Origin: Pseudomonadota bacterium
Lineage (GTDB): Bacteria > Pseudomonadota > Alphaproteobacteria > Sphingomonadales > Sphingomonadaceae
Length of the DNA: 64,000 nt
Reading direction: 5' to 3'
NCBI GenBank assembly: GCA_023400405.1
Contig: JAEXFD010000064.1
Location: 68,102-132,101, forward strand
Below, piece after piece: positions 8,678 to 17,308 of this stretch. Under the pieces are notes generated by a model. It did not search any database and was not told the DNA's origin. It was given only the letters and a program-made list of their open reading frames with translations. The position numbers and the translations under genes were made by a program. Position 1 is the stretch's first letter. Every line of letters begins with the position of its first letter.

Positions 8678-9598
8678 CTACGATGCGCCGCTGAAATGCG
8701 CGTGCAGGGCATGATAGCCCTGGATGCAGGCGCGGCTCGATTCGACCGGCGCGGTGACGATGCCTAACCGGGCCAATCCGGCGGCGTAGAGTGAGGTGAC
8801 GGCGCTGGCCCCGATCAGCGGAACGGCCCGGTCACGCAGGTCCGGGTAGAGCGCCAGGGCGTCGGCGATCTCCGATCCGATCAGGATCCCACGCGCAAAG
8901 GAGGCCGCATCGCGGCGTGCCAGTTCGCCGCGCACCACGCGGGCGCGCACGCCGAACAGCAGGTTGCCGAGGCCCAATTTGCGATCGGCACCCAATGCCA
9001 CGCCAGCGGCGAAGGCGTCGCCATCGGTGGCCTCGCCTTCGATCACCGAGGCGAGCAGGCCGTTCGCGGCCAGGCGGTCGTAGATCTCGCCAGACATCGC
9101 CGTGGCGAATTCGGCGACGCGTCCGTCCTCTAGCCGCACCCATTTGGTATGCGTGCCCGGCAGCGCGACATAGCCGGTGCGCTCCTCGGTCATCGCCGCG
9201 AAGCCCGCCAGTTCGACATCCTCCCCGCGCAGCACGTCGGGCGCGTCGTCCATAGCGCGTCGGCACGCGATGCCGGGCATCAGGGTCACGTCGACCGTGC
9301 CGATCGCGACCGTCTGCGCGGCGGCCGCAAGTTCGGCGATCCCGGCGGGCGCCTCGACATAGGGCAGCTCGACCCAGCCGATGTTCGACGTAATCATGCC
9401 CGAGGCATAGATCGGACCATGTGTCGGCCACCGTTCGGCCAGCGCTGCCATTTGCGCCGCGATGCCGGCGCGATCGAGCTTGGTGACGCCGGCGGGGCTA
9501 TCATAGGTGTCGATCAACGCGCCCGCCGCGTCGATCCGATAGGCCCGGAAATTGGTGCTCCCCCAGTTCACGCCGACGAACTCACCGCCGCGTGACAT
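8678..9598 (-). CDS. dgoK: 2-dehydro-3-deoxygalactonokinase (DgoK family)
   Basis: The protein is 306 residues from the ATG at 9598, overlapping the upstream dehydrogenase gene by 17 bases. The N-terminal phosphate-binding motif GVNWGSTNFRAYRID and the block ALPGTHTKWVRLEDGRVAEF are typical of 2-keto-3-deoxygalactonate kinases. Length matches the family. It would phosphorylate 2-keto-3-deoxy-galactonate (or a related keto-deoxy sugar acid) at C6 with ATP in the cytoplasm. A matching KDPGal aldolase is not found next to it, but a DHDPS-type lyase is encoded divergently. It is third in a leftward operon after a TonB receptor and an SDR dehydrogenase. Confidence 0.85.
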   Translation of the reverse strand: MSRGGEFVGVNWGSTNFRAYRIDAAGALIDTYDSPAGVTKLDRAGIAAQMAALAERWPTHGPIYASGMITSNIGWVELPYVEAPAGIAELAAAAQTVAIGTVDVTLMPGIACRRAMDDAPDVLRGEDVELAGFAAMTEERTGYVALPGTHTKWVRLEDGRVAEFATAMSGEIYDRLAANGLLASVIEGEATDGDAFAAGVALGADRKLGLGNLLFGVRARVVRGELARRDAASFARGILIGSEIADALALYPDLRDRAVPLIGASAVTSLYAAGLARLGIVTAPVESSRACIQGYHALHAHFSGAS

Positions 9599-10322
9599 GG
9601 GCGCCTCCGTCGATCGGGTAGATTCCGCCCGTGATCCAATCGGCGCGGTCCGAGGCGAGGAACAGGGCAAGCTCGGCCACCTCCGCGGGCGCACCGAGCC
9701 GCTCGAGCGGATGGCGCTTGGCGTTTGCTGCAAGCGCCGCCTTGATGTCGCCGCTCGCTTCGTACGACGCGCGCAGCAGCGGCGTGTCGATCGATGCCGG
9801 GGCAATCGCGTTGACTCGAATCCCGTCGGGCGCAAGCTCGAGCGCGGCGGTCTTGGTCAAATTGTCGAGCGCCGCCTTGGTCGCGGCATAGGCCGCCAGG
9901 GTCGGCGTCGCGAAGGCGGCATTGATCGAAGAGAGCAGCACCACCGATCCGCGCCCCTTGGCGCGCATGGCCGGCACGCATCGCTGCAACAGGCGTACCG
10001 CACCGATCAGGTTGACGTCATAGAGGCGCGCAAAATCGGCCGGGTCGGTGTCGAGCACGCCGCCGACGACCGACATTGCGGCGGCGTGGACCAGCAGGTC
10101 GGGCGCCCCGACCGCCGCCACCATCGTCGCATACGCCTCGCCCAGCGCGTCGTCGCTCCGCAGGTCGGCGGTGAGCGAAAGGTCTGCGCCGGGCGAAGGC
10201 GCGAGGTCGAGCCCGGCCACCACCGCCCCTTCGGAACGGAACCGGACGGCGATCGCCGCGCCGATCCCGCCGGCCGAACCCGTCACCAGCGCGGTGCGGC
10301 CTTCAAGCAATCGCTCGCTCAC
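9582..10322 (-). CDS. Short-chain dehydrogenase/reductase, probably a sugar or sugar-acid dehydrogenase
   Basis: This classical SDR has 246 residues. It has a dinucleotide-binding motif TGSAGGIG near residue 15, catalytic Ser in LLSSIN, Tyr-Lys in YAATK, and the C-terminal block IDGG. The usual NNAG motif is replaced by VHAAA. The start is GTG at 10322, supported by GGAGA six bases upstream; it follows the TonB receptor stop by 23 bases. Between a sugar-acid kinase and an outer membrane receptor it probably oxidises an aldose (for example a galactose-type dehydrogenase) or reduces a keto-deoxy acid. The sequence alone does not settle which. Confidence 0.85.
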   Translation of the reverse strand: MSERLLEGRTALVTGSAGGIGAAIAVRFRSEGAVVAGLDLAPSPGADLSLTADLRSDDALGEAYATMVAAVGAPDLLVHAAAMSVVGGVLDTDPADFARLYDVNLIGAVRLLQRCVPAMRAKGRGSVVLLSSINAAFATPTLAAYAATKAALDNLTKTAALELAPDGIRVNAIAPASIDTPLLRASYEASGDIKAALAANAKRHPLERLGAPAEVAELALFLASDRADWITGGIYPIDGGAHVTRR

Positions 10323-10345
10323 TCGAGTCTCCAGTCCGGCGCGCC

Positions 10346-13033
10346 TCAGAATTTGAGGCTGACGCTCGCCTTGTACATCCGGCCGAAGAACACGTTGGTG
10401 CGCAGCGCCTCGGCGGTTCCGTCATAGGTCCGCTGCTTCTCGTTGAGAATGTTGTTCGCCTCCACGCCCAGCGAGAGGTTGGGCGTGAAATCGTAGCGGA
10501 AGGTTGCCGACAGATCGGTATAGGAGTCGTTGTAGATGCCGTTGTTCGCCGCCGACAGGCTGACGAGATAGTCGTCGCGCCAGTTGTAGGCGACGCGGAG
10601 GCTCACCGGCCCCTTTTCGTAATAGCCGACCAGATTGGCATTGTTCTTGGAAAGGCCCGGGAAGGGCAGCACGCGCCCGACCCCGTCGCGCACCGGCGTG
10701 GTCGAGTCGATGTAGGAATAGGTCGCCATCAGGCCGAAGCCGTCGAACGGGCCGGGCAGGAAGTAGAAGGGCAGCTGGACCAGCGCCTCGACGCCCTTCA
10801 CCTTGGCGCCGTCGCCGTTGATCCGCCGGTTGATCAGGTAGTTGACCCCCGAATAGGTCTCCGCGCTCTGCCGCGACAGAATGAAGGTCGAGACGTCCTT
10901 GTAGAACAGGCCGACCGAGACGAGCGCCTGCTTGCCGAAATAATATTCGAGCGAGGCATCGACCTGGTTGGCCTTGTACGGATCGAGGTTCGGCGCACCG
11001 CCATTGCCGGTGCCCGGCGTCACCTGCACGCCGCCGACGAACACCGCCGTGTTGAACAGCTGCAGGCCGTTGTTGAGATCGGCGGTGTTCGGGAAGGCGA
11101 CGACCTTCGCCGCGCCGACGCGCACCACCATGCCGCTGCCCAGATCGAACTTCGCCGTCGCCGAGGGCAGCCATTCGTCGTCGCCGCGCTTGAAGGTGGT
11201 CGGCGTCGCCCCACCGGCGCTGTTGATCAGATTGCCGATCGACGTGAGGTCGCGATGCAGGTAGCGCACCCCGATATTGCCGCTGAGATCGACTCCGCCG
11301 AGATTCGAGGCAAAATCGAGCTTGCCATAGGCTTCGGTGAACTTCTCCTTGATCTCGTAGGTCCCGGCGAGCGCGCTGGTCGTCGCCGTCGGGTTGAGGC
11401 ACGCCGCCGCCTGCGATACCGCCGGAAACGCAGTGAATACGCTGCAGCCGGGTGTCACGGAGTTGTTCGAGGTCAGGAAGCTGCGCGGAATCCCCTGGAA
11501 GTCGCCCTTGGCGAAGTCCGGATTCGAATAGACCGTCAGGAAACTCGCGAGCTGCGTCGCCGGGATGCCGCCGGCCGGGCGGATATCGGCCAGGGCGGGA
11601 TTGGTGCGCGTATCGAGATGCTGATAGCGCGCGCCGAAGCTGAACTTGCTGAGGAAGCCGCCGAGATCGACGCTCCAGTCGGTTCGCGCGGCGGTCGCCT
11701 CGGTCTTGGCGCGGTAGAGATTCTCGAAGAAGATCGTGAAGCGTAGCTGCGCCGGATCGGTCAGGTCGATGCCGCTGATATTATACGCGCCCAGATCGCC
11801 CCGCGAGAGGTCGAAGGTCACCGATGGCGTGATCGTGGCGATCGGCTGGAGGCGGAAATAGATCTGGCGATAGCTCGACGTCGAACGGTCGTAGGAGATT
11901 TCGGCGCTGGCGTGGACGCCCTCGGCAACGTCGAACTTGCCGTGCAGCGCCGAGGACCAGGTGTCGGCCTTGGTGTCGGCGAACTCGGTATTCGTCAGCA
12001 CTGCCGTCGCCGCGGTGCCCGAGATCAGCACGTTGTTCGACGAATAGCTCGGATTGCGGAGGCCGGTGAGCGGATTGAACGACAGCCAGTAGCGGTCACG
12101 ATCCGAGGTCAGCTTGGAATAGAAGCTGTCGAGCGTCAGCTCGACGCCCGGCGCGGGCTTCCATTGGACGACACCGTCGAGCCCGAGCTTGGTGCGGACT
12201 TCCTTGATCTCCTCCGGGCGAATGTCCGAATTGCCGAAATGGCTCGCGCCGGCGCCGTCGGTGAACTTGGTGTAGCCGGCAAAGGTATCGAGACCCTGCT
12301 GCGAGAGGTGGCGTCGGCCGTAGGAGGCGGAGAGCAGCACGCCCAGGCTGTCGTCCGCGAATTTGTGCGAAGCGAGGCCGAACAGTTCGTAGCTCGCCTT
12401 CTGGGTCAGGTCGTCATAGGTCAGGCCCGCCTTGGCGGCGAGCTGGTTCGGGCCGTCGAGCGGCTTGCGCGTATCGATATCGACGATGCCGCCGAGCGAC
12501 CCGGCGAACTGGTCGGCACCGGCGAGCTTGGTCACTTCGAGCCGCGAGATCAGCTCCGACGGCACCAGCGCGAGGATGCCATAGGTCGAGCTGCCGAGCT
12601 GATCGAGGCCGACGCCGCCGCGGCCCGTGGCATCGACGATCTCGCGCCCGTTGAACAGATAGACGTTCTGGCGAAGCCCGCGCACCGAGACGTTGGTGCC
12701 CTCCGCGATGCCACGATCGACTTGAATGCCCGAAACGCGGGAGAGCGATTCCGCAACGTTGCGGTCGGGAAGCTTGCCGATATCGTCCGAGACGATCGCG
12801 TCGACGAACTGAGCGGATTCGCGCTTGATGTCGCGCGCGGCGCCGAGGCTCTGGCGGATGCCGGTGACGACGATCGCGTCCCCGTCGTCGGTCGGTTCGC
12901 TCGTCTGGCCGCCCTGCGGAACCGCCGCATCGGCAGCCGCCGGCGCGGTCTGCGCCGCTGCCGGAGCGGCCAAGAGCGCCGCGGTTGCCAGCATGGTCGA
13001 TGCCAGCAATCCCTGAACCACGCGATCCTTCAT
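10346..13033 (-). CDS. TonB-dependent outer membrane receptor, carbohydrate type
   Basis: The protein is 895 residues from the ATG at 13033, placed by a good GAGAGGAT ribosome site and a signal peptide (LLASTMLATAALLAAPAAAQ). A TonB-box-like segment AIVVTGIRQSL follows near residue 55. The plug domain (DDIGKLPDRNVAESLSRVSG, then VRGLRQNVYLFNGREI) is of the Xanthomonas/Caulobacter carbohydrate-receptor type. The C-terminal barrel ends in an aromatic residue (KASVSLKF). It should import an oligosaccharide or sugar acid across the outer membrane using TonB-ExbBD. It leads the operon with the SDR and DgoK genes and is divergent from the lyase operon, sharing a 160-bp control region. Confidence 0.93.
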   Translation of the reverse strand: MKDRVVQGLLASTMLATAALLAAPAAAQTAPAAADAAVPQGGQTSEPTDDGDAIVVTGIRQSLGAARDIKRESAQFVDAIVSDDIGKLPDRNVAESLSRVSGIQVDRGIAEGTNVSVRGLRQNVYLFNGREIVDATGRGGVGLDQLGSSTYGILALVPSELISRLEVTKLAGADQFAGSLGGIVDIDTRKPLDGPNQLAAKAGLTYDDLTQKASYELFGLASHKFADDSLGVLLSASYGRRHLSQQGLDTFAGYTKFTDGAGASHFGNSDIRPEEIKEVRTKLGLDGVVQWKPAPGVELTLDSFYSKLTSDRDRYWLSFNPLTGLRNPSYSSNNVLISGTAATAVLTNTEFADTKADTWSSALHGKFDVAEGVHASAEISYDRSTSSYRQIYFRLQPIATITPSVTFDLSRGDLGAYNISGIDLTDPAQLRFTIFFENLYRAKTEATAARTDWSVDLGGFLSKFSFGARYQHLDTRTNPALADIRPAGGIPATQLASFLTVYSNPDFAKGDFQGIPRSFLTSNNSVTPGCSVFTAFPAVSQAAACLNPTATTSALAGTYEIKEKFTEAYGKLDFASNLGGVDLSGNIGVRYLHRDLTSIGNLINSAGGATPTTFKRGDDEWLPSATAKFDLGSGMVVRVGAAKVVAFPNTADLNNGLQLFNTAVFVGGVQVTPGTGNGGAPNLDPYKANQVDASLEYYFGKQALVSVGLFYKDVSTFILSRQSAETYSGVNYLINRRINGDGAKVKGVEALVQLPFYFLPGPFDGFGLMATYSYIDSTTPVRDGVGRVLPFPGLSKNNANLVGYYEKGPVSLRVAYNWRDDYLVSLSAANNGIYNDSYTDLSATFRYDFTPNLSLGVEANNILNEKQRTYDGTAEALRTNVFFGRMYKASVSLKF

Positions 13034-13095
13034 ATCCTCTCCCCTTCCAGCGGCGCGGCCTTTTTCGGCCGTGGCATCCAATTGCGTCTCTAATA

Positions 13096-13178
13096 AAGCA
13101 ACACTCGACCCGGTGCAATAGTGGTTTTGCGGTTGACAGTCGGCATCATCGACTTATGAAATGACATATATAGCAACA
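13096..13178. promoter_or_regulatory. Two copies of an (A/T)AGCAACACT motif in the divergent control region
   Basis: AAGCAACACT at 13096-13105 and TAGCAACACT at 13171-13180 flank the likely promoter of the lyase operon, 75 bases apart in the same orientation. The same core appears again near the esterase and GH16 genes at 18353 and 18404. A regulator site is the simplest reading, and the IclR protein encoded at 15324 is the obvious candidate; this is inference. Confidence 0.5.
13133..13160 (+). promoter_or_regulatory. Probable sigma-70 promoter of the lyase/enolase operon
   Basis: A perfect TTGACA (13133-13138) is followed after 16 bases by TATGAA (13155-13160). The lyase GTG start is 35 bases further on. 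One copy of the TAGCAACACT motif lies just downstream of the -10 box, where a repressor would block transcription. Confidence 0.6.
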
Positions 13179-13194
13179 CTATCAGGGGACGGGT

Positions 13195-14115
13195 GTGAGC
13201 GAGCTGCGGGGCGTATTGCCGATTCTGCCGACGATCTTCACTGCCGATGGCGCAGTGGACGAGGCCGGCACGCGGCGCGTGCTCGACTATATCGTCGCTG
13301 CCGGCGCGCATGGCGTGGTCTTTCCCGGCCTCGCCAGCGAATATGATCTGCTCACGCCCGAGGAGCGCCTCCACCTGACTGGGCGGATCGGCGAGTGGCT
13401 CGGCGGCCGCATCCCCTTCGTCGTCGGCGCCAGCACCGGCGATACCGACGAGGCGATCGCCTATGCGGAGGCAGGCGCGCGGGCCGGCGCGGTCGCCGCG
13501 ATGATCCTCACGCCCAAGACCTTCGCCGACGATCTCGAGGCGATGGCCGGCTTCTTCGAGGCCGCGCACCGGGGATCGGGCATCGCGATCATGGTCCAGA
13601 ACGCGCCCCCGCCGATGGGAATTGGCCTGCCCCTGGAGCAAGTGGCGGTTCTCGCCCGAAAGGTGTCGGGAATCCAGTTCGTCAAGGAAGAGGCGCCACC
13701 CTCCGGTCAGCGCATTACCCGCCTGACCGAGCTTGCCGGCGGCGCGCTCGAGGCGGTGTTCGGCGGGGCCGGCGCACGCTACGTCATCGACGAGCTGGCG
13801 CGCGGCGCACGCGGCACGATGCCGGCCTGCGAGATCACCGAACTGCATGTCCGGATGCTCGACGCGTTCGCCGCGGGCGAGCAGGAAACCGCGCGCGACC
13901 TGTTCGAGCGCACGCTGCCGCTGCTCAACATGCAGGCGATCTTCCGCTGGCGCCTCACCAAGGCCGTGCTCCAGCGCCGCGGACTGATCGACAGCGCCCA
14001 TGTCCGCGCGCCCGGGCCCGAGCTCGACCGTCACGACCGCGCCGAACTGGACGCGCTGCTCGATCGCCTGGCAGACCTGCTGCCGATCGAAGCACCCCAG
14101 GGGGCCCTCGCCTGA
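13195..14115 (+). CDS. Dihydrodipicolinate synthase/N-acetylneuraminate lyase family aldolase or dehydratase
   Basis: The 306-residue TIM-barrel protein starts at a GTG with AGGGG just upstream. Class I aldolase features are visible: early VLPILPTIFTADGAVDEAG, the GLASEYDLLTPEER strand-loop (family GxxGE...L..eE), and the Schiff-base lysine in IQFVKEEAPP near residue 168. The usual tyrosine of the YNxP motif is missing: the protein reads VQNAPPP. That suggests a sugar-acid member rather than DapA itself. It likely cleaves or dehydrates a 2-keto-3-deoxy sugar acid made by the enolase-superfamily enzyme encoded two bases downstream. The exact substrate is not resolved. Confidence 0.85.
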   Translation: MSELRGVLPILPTIFTADGAVDEAGTRRVLDYIVAAGAHGVVFPGLASEYDLLTPEERLHLTGRIGEWLGGRIPFVVGASTGDTDEAIAYAEAGARAGAVAAMILTPKTFADDLEAMAGFFEAAHRGSGIAIMVQNAPPPMGIGLPLEQVAVLARKVSGIQFVKEEAPPSGQRITRLTELAGGALEAVFGGAGARYVIDELARGARGTMPACEITELHVRMLDAFAAGEQETARDLFERTLPLLNMQAIFRWRLTKAVLQRRGLIDSAHVRAPGPELDRHDRAELDALLDRLADLLPIEAPQGALA

Positions 14116-14117
14116 CC

Positions 14118-15284
14118 ATGCGCATCGCCGCCGTCGACACCTTCATCGTCACCGTCCCGCGCGACACGCCCTATCTCGGGCCGCTGGGACCGGGCGAGCG
14201 AGTCAATGCGCGCGGCTATGTCGTGCGCAGCGGCAACGGCACGATCTACCCGACCTCGGACCGTTCGATCGTCGTTCGCCTCACCGCCGAGGACGGCAGC
14301 GTCGGCTGGGGCGAGACCTATGGCCTCTGCGCCCCGCGCGCGACCTGCGAAATCGTCAATGATCTGCTCGCGCCCGTCCTGCTCGACACTGAAGTCACCG
14401 ATATCGGCGCGACCTGGGACCGGCTCTATGGCCTGATGCGCGTGCGCGGCTGCTGGAGCGGCTTTCATGTCGATGCGATCGCGGCGATCGACATCGCGCT
14501 GTGGGACCTCAAGGCCAAGACCGAGCACAAGACCGTCTCGGCGCTGATCGGCCCTGCCGCGCATGCAGCCGTTCCAAGCTATCTCTCCGGCCTCCCCGCC
14601 GCCAGCCTCGACGAACGCGTCGCGCTGGCGCGGCAATGGCAGGCACGCGGCATCGACGCGTTCAAGTTCGCCGCCGTGGTCAGCCATGAAGGCATTGTCG
14701 AGGAGATGGCCGCGCTTCGCTCCGCGCTCGGCAACGAGGCCGAGATCCTTGTCGACCTGCACTGGAAGTTCGACGTCGCCGAGGCGCGCGCGCTGATCGA
14801 TCGCCTCGCGCCCTATCGCCCGGGTTTTGCCGAGGCACCGGTCCGTCCCGAGGATGTCGCCGGCCTCGCCGCCCTCGCCGCCGACAGCCCGGTTCCGATC
14901 GCGGCGGGCGAGGAATGGTACACCGAATATGAGGCCGCCAATCGCCTCGCTGCCGGGCCGCTGGCCTATCTCCAGCCCGAAATGGGCCATACCGGCATCA
15001 CCCAGTTCCTGCGCATCGCCCGTCTGGCCGCGGCCAAGCGCGTCGCGGTCGCGCCGCACGCCACCATCGGCACCGGCATCTTCCTCGCCGCCAGCCTCCA
15101 TGCCTCCGCCACGCTGCCGCAGCTTTGGAAGCATGAATGGCAGCATTCGGTATTCGAGCGGAACCTTGCGCTGCTCGATACCGACATGGCGCATGGCGCG
15201 GGCGGCTATACACTGCCCACCGGCCCGGGCTTGGGCGTCGAGCCCAATGCCGCCTTCTGGGACCATGCGGAGCAGGTCCGGTGA
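14118..15284 (+). CDS. Enolase-superfamily sugar-acid dehydratase (mandelate racemase/muconate lactonizing type)
   Basis: The 388-residue protein starts at the ATG two bases after the lyase stop. It has the N-terminal capping domain (GWGETYGLCAP) and a barrel with metal ligands in LVDLHW (Asp), GFAEAPV (Glu) and AAGEEW (Glu). A general-acid/base His occurs in APHATIGTG and a lysine in DAFKFAAV. Family members dehydrate aldonic or uronic acids to 2-keto-3-deoxy acids, which fits the neighbouring lyase and DgoK-type kinase. Galactonate, fuconate, rhamnonate and related acids are all possible. The lysine is not in the usual KxK arrangement, which may help to place its subgroup. Confidence 0.85.
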   Translation: MRIAAVDTFIVTVPRDTPYLGPLGPGERVNARGYVVRSGNGTIYPTSDRSIVVRLTAEDGSVGWGETYGLCAPRATCEIVNDLLAPVLLDTEVTDIGATWDRLYGLMRVRGCWSGFHVDAIAAIDIALWDLKAKTEHKTVSALIGPAAHAAVPSYLSGLPAASLDERVALARQWQARGIDAFKFAAVVSHEGIVEEMAALRSALGNEAEILVDLHWKFDVAEARALIDRLAPYRPGFAEAPVRPEDVAGLAALAADSPVPIAAGEEWYTEYEAANRLAAGPLAYLQPEMGHTGITQFLRIARLAAAKRVAVAPHATIGTGIFLAASLHASATLPQLWKHEWQHSVFERNLALLDTDMAHGAGGYTLPTGPGLGVEPNAAFWDHAEQVR

Positions 15285-15323
15285 GTTTGGCGCCCGCCCG
15301 CCCAAGGTGCATAGGGTGGCGCC

Positions 15324-16049
15324 ATGCGCGCTAAACTCAACGCCCAGCCCAATCAGAGCCTGATCGACGGGATCACGACGCTTCAGGCGCTCGCCACTTC
15401 GCCCGAGCCGGTCGGCTGCCGCGAGCTGGCCCGGCGGCTCGGTGCCGACCCGACCAAGATCAACCGGCTGCTCAAGACGCTCGCCTATCTCGGCATCGCG
15501 CGGCAGACGGCGAACCGCAAATATACCGCCGGCCCCGGCATGCACGTGCTCGCCGCGCAGAGCCTCTTCGCCTCGGGCCTGATCCGCCGCGCGCTGCCGG
15601 TGCTCGAGGGGCTCCGCCGCTTCGGCCACACGGTCGCGCTCGGTGTGCTCTGGGGCGACAGCGTCAGCTATCTCTTCCACGCCCCGCCCGGGATCGAGGC
15701 CTCGCGCGGGCTCGGCCGCATCGGCCTGCTGCCGGCGACGACCAGCGGCATCGGCATCGTCCTGCTGTCCGAGCTCGAGGACGAGGAAGTGCGCGAGCTG
15801 TACAAGGACCATGCCGAGATCCCGATGTTCCCCGAGGGCATCGATCAGCTGCTCGCCAAGCTCGCCGAAGTGCGCCGGCTCGGCTATGCTCGCGTTCATG
15901 TCGCCGACGAGCGCGACCATCACATCGTCGCGGTGTCGACCGGAGATCCGGCCCATGCCGGGATCGCGCTGTCGGGCTGGATCCCCGAGGCCGGCACCGA
16001 GGAACTCGTCGCCGCGCTGCGCGAAGCCGCGCCCGAGATCGCAGGCTGA
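15324..16049 (+). CDS. IclR-family transcriptional regulator
   Basis: The 241-residue protein has an N-terminal winged helix (residues about 12-70: SLIDGITTLQALATSPEPVG, then RELARRLGADPTKINRLLKT) and a GAF-like effector domain (about 85-235). AGGGTGG precedes the ATG. It sits between the catabolic enzymes and a sugar-acid type MFS transporter, so it probably senses a pathway intermediate and controls this locus. The recurring TAGCAACA motif in the control regions may be its site, which is inferred only. Confidence 0.88.
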   Translation: MRAKLNAQPNQSLIDGITTLQALATSPEPVGCRELARRLGADPTKINRLLKTLAYLGIARQTANRKYTAGPGMHVLAAQSLFASGLIRRALPVLEGLRRFGHTVALGVLWGDSVSYLFHAPPGIEASRGLGRIGLLPATTSGIGIVLLSELEDEEVRELYKDHAEIPMFPEGIDQLLAKLAEVRRLGYARVHVADERDHHIVAVSTGDPAHAGIALSGWIPEAGTEELVAALREAAPEIAG

Positions 16050-16051
16050 GC

Positions 16052-17302
16052 ATGGCGGCAACGGGACTCGAACCGATCGAAACGCGTCCCGCCGAGCGCA
16101 GATACAGCCCGATGCGCTGGGCGATCCTGGCGCTGCTCTTCGCCTCGACCGTGCTCAACTATGTCGATCGCCAGACGCTCTCGATCCTCGCGCGCACGGT
16201 CCAGGACGATCTGCACATCAGCGACACCGGCTATGCGCACATCGTCCAGCTCTTCCTGATCTTCTACACGATCGCCTATCTCGGCGCCGGCTGGGTGACC
16301 GACCGGCTGGGCACCCGGGTTTCGCTCGCGCTGTTCGTCGGCTGGTGGTCGCTCGCCAATGTGCTGACCGGGCTGGTGCGCAGTGCCGGGCAGCTCGGCG
16401 GCGCGCGGGCGCTGCTCGGCCTCGGCGAGGCGGGCAACTATACCGCCGGGCCCAAGGCGATCTCCGAACATTTCCCGGCGCGCGAACGCGGCTTCGCCTT
16501 CGGAGCCTATACGGCCGGTGCGATGGTCGGGGCGACGATCGCGCCGCCGCTGATCGGCTGGCTGGCGCTCAGCCATGGCTGGCGCGCCGCGTTCATCGCC
16601 ACGGGCGCGCTCGGGCTGGTCTGGCTGGTCGCCTGGCTGGCCATCTATCCGCGCGACAAGGCGACGTCGGCCGGCACCCGCGAGCCGACGCCGTGCCGCG
16701 CGATCCTCAGCGAGCGGCCGCTCTGGGGCCTCGCGCTCGCAAGGCTCGTCGCCGACCCCGTCTGGTATTTCTATCTGTTCTGGTTCCCGAAATATCTTGG
16801 CGACCAGCGCCATCTCGACTTGGCCACGGTCGCCGCGACGGCCTGGATCGTCTATCTCGCCGCCGATATCGGCAGCATCGGCGGAGGGCTCTTCTCGGGC
16901 CGGCTGATCCGGCGCGGCATGACGCCCGCGCGGAGCCGGCTGGTCGCGATGCTCGTCGCCGGGCTGCTCGCACCGATGGGCATGCTGCTTTCGACTTCGC
17001 CCGCCATTCCGCTGACGCTCGCGATCGCGGCCCTCGTCGCGTTCGCGCACCTGATCTTCCAGATCAACCTCAGCACGCTGGTGGTCGACCTCTATCCGAC
17101 GCGCGTCGTCGCGACCGTGTTCGGCTTCGTCGCCGCGGGCAGCGGCCTGGGCGGCATCTTCTCGACCCAGCTGGTCGGGCAGCTCGCCCAATCGGGCAAT
17201 TATGCGCAGATCTTCGTGCTGATGGGCCTGCTCCATCCCTGCGCCGTGCTGATCGCCTGGTTGTCGCTGCGCAGCCAGCCGCGCTCGGCGCTCCGCAGCT
17301 AG
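16052..17302 (+). CDS. MFS transporter, anion:cation symporter type (hexuronate/sugar-acid transporter)
   Basis: The 416-residue inner membrane protein has about twelve hydrophobic segments. The first segment, LLFASTVLNYVDRQTLSILA, and the loop GWVTDRLGTR are typical of the ACS family that includes ExuT, GudP and GarP. The gene starts two bases after the IclR stop, so it is co-transcribed. It would take up the sugar acid that the enolase-type and lyase enzymes process. It ends six bases before the end of the convergent esterase gene. Confidence 0.87.
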   Translation: MAATGLEPIETRPAERRYSPMRWAILALLFASTVLNYVDRQTLSILARTVQDDLHISDTGYAHIVQLFLIFYTIAYLGAGWVTDRLGTRVSLALFVGWWSLANVLTGLVRSAGQLGGARALLGLGEAGNYTAGPKAISEHFPARERGFAFGAYTAGAMVGATIAPPLIGWLALSHGWRAAFIATGALGLVWLVAWLAIYPRDKATSAGTREPTPCRAILSERPLWGLALARLVADPVWYFYLFWFPKYLGDQRHLDLATVAATAWIVYLAADIGSIGGGLFSGRLIRRGMTPARSRLVAMLVAGLLAPMGMLLSTSPAIPLTLAIAALVAFAHLIFQINLSTLVVDLYPTRVVATVFGFVAAGSGLGGIFSTQLVGQLAQSGNYAQIFVLMGLLHPCAVLIAWLSLRSQPRSALRS

Positions 17303-17308
17303 AAGCCG

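Noticed and set aside
14031..16061. A 676-codon open frame on the minus strand across the enolase and IclR genes.
   Set aside because: It is antisense to two clearly real genes, and its protein is a mixture of Arg, Gly, Asp and Ala runs typical of GC-rich shadow frames.
16052..16076. The start of the MFS gene, read on the reverse strand, resembles the T-arm and 3' end of a tRNA (GGTTCGAGTCCCGTTGCCG).
   Set aside because: No matching 5' acceptor strand, D-arm or anticodon arm is found within 90 bases, and the sequence is the in-frame start of a well-placed transporter gene.
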